Shown: in pieces, positions 37,572 through 44,922 of the stretch
Layout of the letters: every line of letters starts with the position of its first letter
How positions within the stretch are numbered: the first letter of the stretch is position 1
Assembly (NCBI GenBank): GCA_047602475.1
Contig: JASGHE010000005.1
Span: 124,001-188,000 of the forward strand
Direction: 5' to 3'
Origin: JAEUIE01 sp047602475
GTDB lineage: Bacteria; Planctomycetota; Planctomycetia; Gemmatales; HRBIN36
DNA: 64,000 bases
Translations under genes and position numbers: made by a program
The notes under the pieces: model-generated
Database searches by the model: none
Told to the model about the DNA's origin: nothing
The model's input: only the letters and a program-made list of their open reading frames with translations

Positions 37572-38852
37572 ATGGGAACCCAACGGCGAACACTTCCTTA
37601 TTCACTGATGACGCCACCCAGCATCGAGATGCCACGCCCCACAGCTGCACCACTGGTGCTGGCACTGGGGATAGCGCTGCTGGCCGGGGGTATTCCCTTC
37701 GGTCTGGGGTTTTTCATCATTGGCGGCATCGTCATCATCGCCGGTCTCTATCTGTGGATCGCTGAACTGTTGCCGGGGCGGGGTCACATTGAGGAGGCGA
37801 TGGAGGAGCCATTGGAGAAGCTGGCTGAGGTGCAGGCTCAGTCCAATGTCACGCATCTGCATGAGGGTATGCCGGGGTATCGGCTGCTGTTGCCGCAGTC
37901 GTATCATCCCATTTCGTCCGGGGTGAAGGGGGGCATCGTCGGTGGCATTGTGATGCCGATCACGGCGATAATCTGGGGCGTGATGACAGGGCATGGCATC
38001 TGGTATCCGGTCAATCTCGTCGCCGGCATGATCCTGCCCGGCATCGACAAGATGAGCGACGAGACCTTGCAGCAGTTCAACTTTCCTCTTTTCATGGTTG
38101 CTGGTTCGATACACATTGTGATGTCGCTGATCATCGGTTTGATCTTCGGCGTGCTGCTACCGACATTGCCAACGGTGCCAAGAGCGATTGCCTGGGGTGG
38201 GCTACTGGCACCGCTGCTCTGGTCAGGCGTCAGCTATGCCCTCGTCAAGACCATGAACCCAAAGATGGAACAACAGATCAGTTGGCCCTGGTTCATCGCG
38301 GCCCAGTTCGTGTTCGGGGCGGTGATCACTGGGCTCATCAGGCGTTCGGGGAGATACAGTCCACTCTTTGCAGGGTTCTGCGGCGGGCTGGCGGGAAGCA
38401 TCGTGATGCCGATCCATGCCTTCATCGATGCGATCGGCAACGAGCACACTATCTGGTATCCGGTCAACATGCTAGCCGGTATGGTGCTCCGGGAGTTGGG
38501 CGATCATAATGTGCAGGATCTGGAACTCTTCAACCCTCGCTGGTTCGGGGTAGCGCTGGCCATTCACCTGACTCTATCACTGGGTTTTGCCATCCTGTAT
38601 AGTTTGTTGTTGCCGAGGCTGCCTCATATTCCGGGGCCGCTGGCGTGGGGAGGGCTGGTGTTGCCGTTGCTCTGGTCGGGCAGTTGCTACGGATTGATGG
38701 GCGTAGTCAACCCGGCGCTTCAGACACGGGTCGATTGGCCGGGGTTTGTGCTGTCGCAGTTCGTGTTTGGCATAACTGCCGCTATTGTCGTGCTGCGAAC
38801 GGAGATGGTGCATCTCGCTCCGTTGGGCAGGGGCAGAGGAGGGCGGTCTTGA
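37572..38852 (+). CDS. Polytopic membrane protein with internal duplication, in the oxidase operon
   Basis: A 426-residue protein not assigned to a known oxidase subunit. ATG 37572 follows GGGGAG at spacing 6, two bases after coxC. Residues 24-65 form two helices like those of small oxidase subunits IV/CtaF. The rest consists of two copies of a membrane module, about 120-250 and 271-401: GGIVGGIVMPI and GGLAGSIVMPI, HGIWYPVNLVAGM and HTIWYPVNMLAGM, AWGGLLAPLLWSG and AWGGLVLPLLWSG, offset by 151 residues. Each copy has about four helices. Conserved His/Tyr/Asn in the IWYPVN turn may bind a ligand. Likely an assembly or accessory factor of the oxidase; function unknown. Confidence 0.75.
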   Translation: MGTQRRTLPYSLMTPPSIEMPRPTAAPLVLALGIALLAGGIPFGLGFFIIGGIVIIAGLYLWIAELLPGRGHIEEAMEEPLEKLAEVQAQSNVTHLHEGMPGYRLLLPQSYHPISSGVKGGIVGGIVMPITAIIWGVMTGHGIWYPVNLVAGMILPGIDKMSDETLQQFNFPLFMVAGSIHIVMSLIIGLIFGVLLPTLPTVPRAIAWGGLLAPLLWSGVSYALVKTMNPKMEQQISWPWFIAAQFVFGAVITGLIRRSGRYSPLFAGFCGGLAGSIVMPIHAFIDAIGNEHTIWYPVNMLAGMVLRELGDHNVQDLELFNPRWFGVALAIHLTLSLGFAILYSLLLPRLPHIPGPLAWGGLVLPLLWSGSCYGLMGVVNPALQTRVDWPGFVLSQFVFGITAAIVVLRTEMVHLAPLGRGRGGRS

Positions 38853-39664
38853 ACCTCCATCAAACAAGACCCTGGCTCCTGGTCGGTCTTCTGGCTGTCG
38901 GCTGCGATATGCCCGGCAAGCCGAACCCGAAGGATCGGCCGGTGCCTTCCGATCAAGTGCTCGATTTCAACCTGCTCTATGGAAAGCGATGCGCCGGTTG
39001 CCATGGGGCAGATGGCAAGCTTGGCCCCGCTCCGCCGCTCAATGATGCGATGTTCCTGGCCATCGTTCCTGACGCGGAACTTCACAAGGTCATCAGTGAA
39101 GGACGGATGGTGACACCGGGGGTGCGAAGCCCGATGCCCGCTTTCGCTCAATCGAACGGTGGCCCGCTGACTGCAGCCCAGGTGCATGCACTGGCGGAGG
39201 GCATCAAGAAAAAGTGGGAAACGTCGAAGGTGCCAGTGTCGGGAATACCGCCGTACCTGGCGAAACCAGTGGCTCCTGAGATGAAAGGGCCGCCACCGAC
39301 TGTGGCGCCCATGCCTAATCGGACTGACAATGAACAACCTGCCAAGCCGAACCTTGATGCAAAGGACGCGCAACTCAAGATCTTTGTCCAGGCCTGTGCA
39401 TCGTGCCATGGGAATCAGGGACAGGGGGGCAAGACGGGCACCCGGACTGTAGGAGCGATCAACGACAAAGCTTTCCTGGAGTTGATCAGCGATCAGGCGT
39501 TGCGGCGGATCATCATTACTGGTCGACCCGATCTCGGCATGCCTGCTTTCGATGGCAAGACAGGACGACCGAGTGACTATCAACCACTGACCTCTGCTCA
39601 GATCAACGACCTCGTCAAGCTGCTGGCCAGTTGGCGGAAAGCTGAACCGGGCAAGAGCAAGTAA
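38849..39664 (+). CDS. Diheme cytochrome c lipoprotein
   Basis: A 271-residue lipoprotein with two cytochrome c domains. The start is TTG 38849, which overlaps the previous stop (TTGA) and has GAGGAGGG just upstream; this gives a lipobox LLAVGC (Cys19 or so). Domain 1 has CAGCH with distal Met in SPMPAFA; domain 2 has CASCH with distal Met in LGMPAFDG. A Pro-rich linker (about 135-165) joins them. By position it should carry electrons from the cytochrome b/Rieske complex encoded downstream to the caa3 oxidase encoded upstream. Confidence 0.88.
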   Translation: MNLHQTRPWLLVGLLAVGCDMPGKPNPKDRPVPSDQVLDFNLLYGKRCAGCHGADGKLGPAPPLNDAMFLAIVPDAELHKVISEGRMVTPGVRSPMPAFAQSNGGPLTAAQVHALAEGIKKKWETSKVPVSGIPPYLAKPVAPEMKGPPPTVAPMPNRTDNEQPAKPNLDAKDAQLKIFVQACASCHGNQGQGGKTGTRTVGAINDKAFLELISDQALRRIIITGRPDLGMPAFDGKTGRPSDYQPLTSAQINDLVKLLASWRKAEPGKSK

Positions 39665-39674
39665 CGCATTCTGA

Positions 39675-39823
39675 CTCCCCTCTCCCCACCGGGGAGAGGG
39701 GTTGGGGGTGAGGGGTTCTTTCGAGCGCAGCTCTGCGTGTAAGATTTCAAAGGAGATAAACATGAAGGGCTGCGCCACGAGAAAAAACCCCTCACCCTAA
39801 CCCTCTCCCCGGGAGAGAGAGGG
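39675..39823. repeat. T-family CTCTCCCC inverted pair
   Basis: Two hairpins in opposite orientation, 39675-39717 (CCTCTCCCCACCGGGGAGAGG) and 39786-39823 (ACCCTCTCCCCGGGAGAG), sharing GGTTGGGGGTGAGGGGTT / AACCCCTCACCCTAACC. Between them is AGGAGATAAACATG, a ribosome site and ATG opening only 12 codons. A third copy lies at 44856. This is a widespread bacterial repeat type. Confidence 0.8.
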
Positions 39824-39866
39824 AACAATACCCGGCAATAGTACATAGCGTCAAGGACACCAAATT

Positions 39867-40427
39867 ATGCCATGCCCATGTGATCAACTACCATCCAACA
39901 ATCAACCGGGGCGGCGTACCTTCCTGAGCAAGGTCACCTATGGTGCAGGTGCAATCGCCGCCGCTATGATGGGGATTCCGTTCGTTGGCTACCTCTTCGG
40001 CACCCGCAAGGGAGAGGTCGACTGGGTGACATTAGGGCCGGTGAAGGACTTTCCGTTGAGCCAGACGCGGCAGGTGACATTCGATAATCCGCTGCGTCAA
40101 CCGTGGGATGGCATGGTGGGGCGGACCAGTGTCTTTGTGCGCAACGAAGGTGTCAACGAGAAGGAAGCCAAACAGCAGTTCCTGGTGCTTGCCGCGAACT
40201 GTGCTCATCTGGGTTGCCCGGTTGAGTGGTTTCAAGAATCGGGGCTGTTCATGTGTCCGTGTCATGGTGGTGTCTATTACGCCAACGGTGAAAGGGCATC
40301 AGGGCCACCACCACGGGGGCTGTACCACTGCGTCTACCGTGTGACGAAGGACAAGGGCGTCGATCAATTGCAAATTCAGGCCCCGCACTTCCCGACGCTG
40401 CAGAACACCTTGAAGGAACCAGCGTAA
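39867..40427 (+). CDS. Rieske iron-sulfur protein
   Basis: A 186-residue membrane-anchored Rieske protein of a bc1/b6f-type complex. The N-terminus carries a Tat-like signal anchor (GRRTFLSKVTYGAGAIAAAM). The 2Fe-2S ligands are in CAHLGCPVEW (box 1) and CPCHGGVY (box 2), followed by the Pro loop GPPPRGL. ATG 39867 has AAGGA at spacing 8-9. Genes of this complex flank it, separated from the diheme cytochrome gene by the T-family repeat pair. Confidence 0.93.
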   Translation: MPCPCDQLPSNNQPGRRTFLSKVTYGAGAIAAAMMGIPFVGYLFGTRKGEVDWVTLGPVKDFPLSQTRQVTFDNPLRQPWDGMVGRTSVFVRNEGVNEKEAKQQFLVLAANCAHLGCPVEWFQESGLFMCPCHGGVYYANGERASGPPPRGLYHCVYRVTKDKGVDQLQIQAPHFPTLQNTLKEPA

Positions 40428-40457
40428 CGCTAGGCTGAAGATGTAAGGGAGAATGGC

Positions 40458-41930
40458 ATGTTTCGTTCCGTGGGCAAATGGTTCGATGCCCGACTGGGAT
40501 TGCGAGAAGCCCTGATGCCCGTGCTGAAGCACCCGATTCCACGCGGTGCAGCGGGGTCGATGGGGTGGTGGTACGTTTTTGGCAGCGCATCGCTGACGCT
40601 CTTGCTCATTCAGATTCTCACCGGCATTGCTCTCGCCCTGGTCTATGTACCCTCCGCTGACAAGGCTTACGAGAGTCTTCTGTTCTTGAACTATCAGCAA
40701 CCACTGGGCTGGTTTCTGCGTGCGCTCCATTACTATACAGGCTCAGGGATGATCGTGATGGTACTGGTTCACATGACGCAGGTCTTCCTGCATGGTTCGT
40801 ACAAGTACCCTCGTGAACTGACCTGGGTACTCGGAGTGTTGCTGCTGCTCTGCACGATGGGCATGTTCTTCACCGGACAGGTGCTGCGCTGGGATCCGGA
40901 CGCCTATTGGGGCCTGGCTATCGGTGGATCGATGGCGGGGCGGGTGCCGGTCGCAGGTCCCTGGCTGGTGCAGATGCTGCTGGGTGGGCCGGTCATCGGC
41001 GGCGATTCGCTCAGCCGGTTCTTTACGCTGCATGTGTTCGTCATACCCGCTTCGCTAATCTTCTTTTTGATCATTCACCTCTGGCTGGTGATCAAGTGTG
41101 GCATTAGCGCTCCGCCCGTCCCCGGAGAAAAGGTCGATCCGAAGACTTATCATGTGGAGTACGAAAAGGAGCTGAAGAAGGGCGTCCCGTTCCTCGGCGA
41201 TGCGATGCTGAAGGACATTCTCTTCTCGTCGCTGGCGGTGATTGTCGTGGTCATCATCGCTGCGGTGGTGGGGCCGAAGGGTCCGACCGGGCCGCCTGAT
41301 CCGGCTCTGGCCGGTGCAAACCCACGTCCCGAATGGCCGTTCCTGTGGCTGTTCGCGCTGCTATCACTCAGTCCACCAGCGGCGGAGACGTTCATCATCC
41401 TCGTCTTTCCGGTGCTACTCATAGGCATCCTGTTCCTGGTGCCGTTCATCAGCAATCGTGGCGAGCGAGCGCCGAGTCGTAGGCCGGGGGCGGTGCTGAC
41501 AGTGATTGTGATCTATACCATCCTTGGTGCTCTGACCTATCAGGGGGTGACCTCGCCGTGGTCGCCGGAGATGACAGCCTGGAGCGGGGATGCGATCCCC
41601 ATTAATATGGTCAAGAATAAGACGCCCCTGGAATTGCAGGGAGCGCTCATCTTCCAAAATAAGAGTTGCCGAAACTGTCATGCTCTGGAGGGCGTTGGTG
41701 GTAGGCGTGGGCCGGACCTGACGACGGTGGGCACTCGGCTGACTCGGGATCAGTTGATTGATCAAGTCAGCAATGGCACCCCGGGCGGGGGCAACATGCC
41801 GGCTTTTGGCAAACAGATCAGCCCGGCGCAGATGATGGCGTTGGTCGAGTTCATGACGAACCTGCGACCGGCGGGAGTACCTGCGGCAGAACCTGCCTCC
41901 AATCGAACCAAGGTGAAGGAATACCCGTGA
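40458..41930 (+). CDS. Cytochrome b with C-terminal cytochrome c domain
   Basis: A 490-residue fusion. The N-terminal part is a b6-like four-helix cytochrome b with haem histidines in ALHYYTGSGMIVMVLVHMTQ and TLHVFVIPASLIFFLIIHLW. A subunit IV-like part follows (about 235-345), where the quinol-site motif reads PEWPFLWLF rather than the usual PEWY. After one more helix comes a cytochrome c domain with CRNCH and distal Met in GGNMPAFG. Quinol:cytochrome c oxidoreductase core subunit; the fused cytochrome would take electrons from Rieske. ATG 40458. Overlaps the next gene by 4 bases (GTGA). Confidence 0.92.
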   Translation: MFRSVGKWFDARLGLREALMPVLKHPIPRGAAGSMGWWYVFGSASLTLLLIQILTGIALALVYVPSADKAYESLLFLNYQQPLGWFLRALHYYTGSGMIVMVLVHMTQVFLHGSYKYPRELTWVLGVLLLLCTMGMFFTGQVLRWDPDAYWGLAIGGSMAGRVPVAGPWLVQMLLGGPVIGGDSLSRFFTLHVFVIPASLIFFLIIHLWLVIKCGISAPPVPGEKVDPKTYHVEYEKELKKGVPFLGDAMLKDILFSSLAVIVVVIIAAVVGPKGPTGPPDPALAGANPRPEWPFLWLFALLSLSPPAAETFIILVFPVLLIGILFLVPFISNRGERAPSRRPGAVLTVIVIYTILGALTYQGVTSPWSPEMTAWSGDAIPINMVKNKTPLELQGALIFQNKSCRNCHALEGVGGRRGPDLTTVGTRLTRDQLIDQVSNGTPGGGNMPAFGKQISPAQMMALVEFMTNLRPAGVPAAEPASNRTKVKEYP

Positions 41931-44218
41931 GCCCGACGCTGGAGGCCTTCCTTCGTTCCTGGGCGTTCGATCCCTGGCTGACTGCGGGGTTGCTGATCAC
42001 GGCTTGGATCTATGTGCGGGGTTGGCTGTTCCTGCATCGACGTGATCCTGAGCGTTGGCACGCAGGTTCCCTATGTGCATTCCTTGGCGGGCTGGCAGCG
42101 ATCTATCTGGCGCTGGCATCTCCCATCGAACCATTTGCCGGGCTGTTGCTCCAGGTTCACATGGTGCAGCATTTGCTGTTGATGATGGTAGCTCCGCCGC
42201 TGTTGTGGCTGGGAGAACCGCTGCTGCCGATGTTGCGGGGGCTACCTCGATCGATTCGGGTCTACTGGGCCACACCGCTGCTGACTTCACCAGCGCTGCG
42301 GCGGTTCTTTGGGACGCTCACCCATCCGATCGTGGCCCTTCTCGTCTTCATCGCCATGTCTGGACTGTGGCATCTTCCGGCGCTCTACGACCTGGCGATG
42401 CGTTCCACCGGCTGGCATTACCTGCAACATCTCAGCTTCCTGTTGTCGGCACTGCTGTTCTGGTACCCGGTCGTACGGCCCCACCCCAGCAAGCCACAAT
42501 GGTCACTCTGGCTGCTGCTACCCTGCCTGTTCCTGGCTGACCTCTTCAACACGCTACTCTCGGCGGTGCTGACATTCAGTGATCGGGTGCTCTATCCTTA
42601 CTATGATGAGGTGCCACGGCTGGGCGGCATCACCGCGCTGGACGATCAGTCGGCAGCAGGGATGATCATGTGGGTGCCGGGATCGATAGTGTTCCTGGTC
42701 CCGTTGTTCTTCATCGGAACGAGGCTGCTGTACGGCGGAGCGAAGCCGCAGCAAGCTGTCAGATCGAAGGCGAGAATAGGCCTACCACTGGTACAAGAGC
42801 AGGCTGGTGTTGCTTCGTCGTTCGATGCATTGCGTCTACCGCTAATCGGGCGATTCCTCCAATGGCGTTATTCCAGAGTAGTGATTCAACTGGGGCTGCT
42901 GTCGCTTGCTTTGATCGTGATCTACGATGGCTTCACCGGGCCAGAGGCAAGCCCTACGAACCTGGCCGGGGTGCTGCCGTGGATACATTGGCGGGGGCTG
43001 TTGATCCTCGGTCTGTTGATCGCGGGAAACATCTTCTGCATGGGCTGCCCGTTCGTGCTGCCTCGGCGGTTGGCTCGTCGCTGGATGCCTGCCGGATGGA
43101 CGTGGCCAAGGATGCTAAGGACCAAGTGGCTGGCTGTGGTGCTCATCGTGGTCTTTCTGTGGGCATACGAGGCGTTCTCGCTCTGGGATCGCCCGTGGTG
43201 GACGGCATGCCTGGCACTCGGCTACTTCGTGGCTGCTTTCGTAGCCGACAGCTTCTTCAAACCGGGCAGTTTCTGCAAGTACGTCTGCCCCATAGGTCAA
43301 TTCAATTTCGTGCAGTCGCTGGCATCGCCGCTGGAGATGAAGGTACGCGATCCGGCGATCTGCGAGATGTGTTTGACCAAGGACTGCATTCGAGGACGTG
43401 ATGGCATCCCGGGTTGTGAGCTGAATCTGTATCTACCGAGGAAGGCGAACAACATGGATTGCACCTTATGCCTCGATTGTGTGCATGCCTGTCCTCATGA
43501 TAACATCGGACTAATCGCCGGTATGCCGGGAAAGGAACTGGCCAGTGATCGGCAGCGTCCGGGGATTGGTCGATGGAGTCGCAGGCCCGATATCGCTGCC
43601 CTCGTTCTCGTGCTGGTGTTCGGGGCCTTTGCCAATGCTGTAGGAATGGTCGGCCCTGTGGTGGAGATGCAGGAGCGGAAGGCAGAGCAGTTAGGCTTCA
43701 CTTCGCCGCTGTTGATCACCACTGTCTTCTATCTGGTATTTCTGATTGTGGTGCCACTCATCCTCGTCACCAGCACGGCCTGGGTTAGTTGTCGATGGGG
43801 ACGACTTCCTAACAGCACCTACCAGCACGCTACACGGTACGCCATGACGTTCGTACCGCTCGGCTTCGGTATGTGGCTAGCGCATTACAGCTTCCATTTC
43901 CTGATGAGTTACGAGTCGATCATTCCCGTGACGCAACGCTTCGCTGCTGACCTCGGCATCACCTGGATGGGCACTCCCAACTGGAGTTGCGCCTGCTGCG
44001 GGCTAATGGCAGTCTGGCAGTTACCGTTGGAACTCATGTTCCTCGATGTGGGGCTACTGCTTTCGCTCTACGCTGGTTATCGGCTGAGCGTTTCACAAAC
44101 ATCGAGCATGACACGATCGCTCAAGACGCTGGCTCCGTGGGCGGTGCTCATGCTGCTGCTGTTCATCACCGGAGTTTGGATTCTCTTTCAGCCGATGCAG
44201 ATGCGGGGGATGTTATGA
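41927..44218 (+). CDS. CtaG-polyferredoxin (FixG/NapH-like) fusion
   Basis: A 763-residue membrane protein, GTG start at 41927 in a GTGA overlap with cytochrome b. Residues 1-285 match caa3_CtaG, the oxidase copper-centre assembly factor (QVHMVQHLLLMMVAPPLLWLG at 76-96, SGLWHLPALYD, YYDEVPRLGGITALDDQSAAG). Residues from about 315 are a FixG/NapH-like polyferredoxin: GNIFCMGCPFVLPR (Cys371, Cys374), GSFCKYVCPIGQ (Cys450, Cys454), CEMCLTKDC (479-487), then a classical CTLCLDCVHACP (512-523) cluster, then more helices. FixG-type proteins are tied to copper handling for cbb3 oxidases, so this fusion plausibly delivers reduced copper to the caa3 oxidase. No sequence break separates the halves. Confidence 0.85.
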   Translation: MSPTLEAFLRSWAFDPWLTAGLLITAWIYVRGWLFLHRRDPERWHAGSLCAFLGGLAAIYLALASPIEPFAGLLLQVHMVQHLLLMMVAPPLLWLGEPLLPMLRGLPRSIRVYWATPLLTSPALRRFFGTLTHPIVALLVFIAMSGLWHLPALYDLAMRSTGWHYLQHLSFLLSALLFWYPVVRPHPSKPQWSLWLLLPCLFLADLFNTLLSAVLTFSDRVLYPYYDEVPRLGGITALDDQSAAGMIMWVPGSIVFLVPLFFIGTRLLYGGAKPQQAVRSKARIGLPLVQEQAGVASSFDALRLPLIGRFLQWRYSRVVIQLGLLSLALIVIYDGFTGPEASPTNLAGVLPWIHWRGLLILGLLIAGNIFCMGCPFVLPRRLARRWMPAGWTWPRMLRTKWLAVVLIVVFLWAYEAFSLWDRPWWTACLALGYFVAAFVADSFFKPGSFCKYVCPIGQFNFVQSLASPLEMKVRDPAICEMCLTKDCIRGRDGIPGCELNLYLPRKANNMDCTLCLDCVHACPHDNIGLIAGMPGKELASDRQRPGIGRWSRRPDIAALVLVLVFGAFANAVGMVGPVVEMQERKAEQLGFTSPLLITTVFYLVFLIVVPLILVTSTAWVSCRWGRLPNSTYQHATRYAMTFVPLGFGMWLAHYSFHFLMSYESIIPVTQRFAADLGITWMGTPNWSCACCGLMAVWQLPLELMFLDVGLLLSLYAGYRLSVSQTSSMTRSLKTLAPWAVLMLLLFITGVWILFQPMQMRGML

Positions 44219-44847
44219 TCCTACCGCATGCTCGGCAAATCGTGGCAGAGGTCAGCCTGTACTCAGTCTGCCCCCTGCGTGCCGGCGATGATCTAGCGAG
44301 CGCCGCAGGGGGCAACGGAGTACCGTTGACCCCTGCCACGGTCTCGGCACTTCGTCGAAGTCTGGTCATGCTTGTCGTCCTCTTTGGCACCTCGGCTATC
44401 CATGCCGATGGTGGAACGGTACGGTTGCGAGAACGGGCAGGGTTGTATCAGGTCACAGTATTCACGTCTCCCACGCCGTTGCGGGCCGGGGCTGTTGATT
44501 TCAGTGTGCTGCTACAGAACGCTGGCACGGGGGAGAGCGTGACGAATGCCAAGGTGATGGTTCGGCTGACGGAGCGATCTTCCCGTCGGGTGCTGGAACA
44601 GTGGGCTACTTCGGGGGCGGCGACCAACAAGCTCTATCAGGCAGCGTCGTTCATCCTTCCCGAACCCGGCTGGTGGGATGTGGAGGTTTTGATTGACGGA
44701 TTGAAAGTACACTTTGCTGTTCAAGCTGATCAAGCGTTGCCTCGCTGGCAGGAGCTATGGTATTGGTACTGCTGGCCAGTGCTAGCGGTGGTTCTCTTTG
44801 GGGTGCATCAGATGTTGATTCGGCGAAGACATGGTGCTGAGACATAG
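44215..44847 (+). CDS. YtkA-like secreted protein with repeat in its 5' coding region
   Basis: A 210-residue protein read from ATG 44215 (overlapping the previous stop, ATGA). A hydrophobic signal (LVMLVVLFGTSAIHA) is only at about residues 50-64, because bases 44242-44339 are a Q-family hairpin that reads in frame. The mature domain, GLYQVTVFTSPTPLRAGAVD then TNAKVMVRLTERSS and GWWDVEVLI, is a YtkA/FixH-like beta-sandwich, and a C-terminal helix (WPVLAVVLFGVHQML) anchors it. ATG 44368 is the alternative start. The family is often next to copper or oxidase-assembly genes, matching its place here. Confidence 0.7.
   Translation: MILPHARQIVAEVSLYSVCPLRAGDDLASAAGGNGVPLTPATVSALRRSLVMLVVLFGTSAIHADGGTVRLRERAGLYQVTVFTSPTPLRAGAVDFSVLLQNAGTGESVTNAKVMVRLTERSSRRVLEQWATSGAATNKLYQAASFILPEPGWWDVEVLIDGLKVHFAVQADQALPRWQELWYWYCWPVLAVVLFGVHQMLIRRRHGAET
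44242..44339. repeat. Q-family paired hairpin, copy 2 (inside a reading frame)
   Basis: Left hairpin CAGCCTGTACTCAGTCTG, right hairpin CAACGGAGTACCGTTG, with GTGGCAG / CCCCTGCCAC at the ends and CCCCCTGC / GCAGGGGG inside. Complete copy, 98 bases, starting 9 codons into the YtkA-like frame. Confidence 0.85.
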
Positions 44848-44855
44848 TGCAATGC

Positions 44856-44898
44856 TCCCCCTCACCCCCAGCCCCTCTCCCTCCGGGGGAGAGGGGAG
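44856..44898. repeat. T-family hairpin, copy 3
   Basis: CCCCTCACCCCCAGCCCC followed by TCTCCCTCCGGGGGAGAGGGG, between the convergent YtkA-like and glucosidase genes. Good candidate bidirectional terminator. Confidence 0.75.
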
Positions 44899-44922
44899 CC
44901 AGACAGGAGAGAGGAGCAAATT

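Noticed and set aside
38720..39778. Minus-strand frame opposite the diheme cytochrome
   Set aside because: The plus strand has a lipobox and two CxxCH haem sites; the minus frame is featureless.
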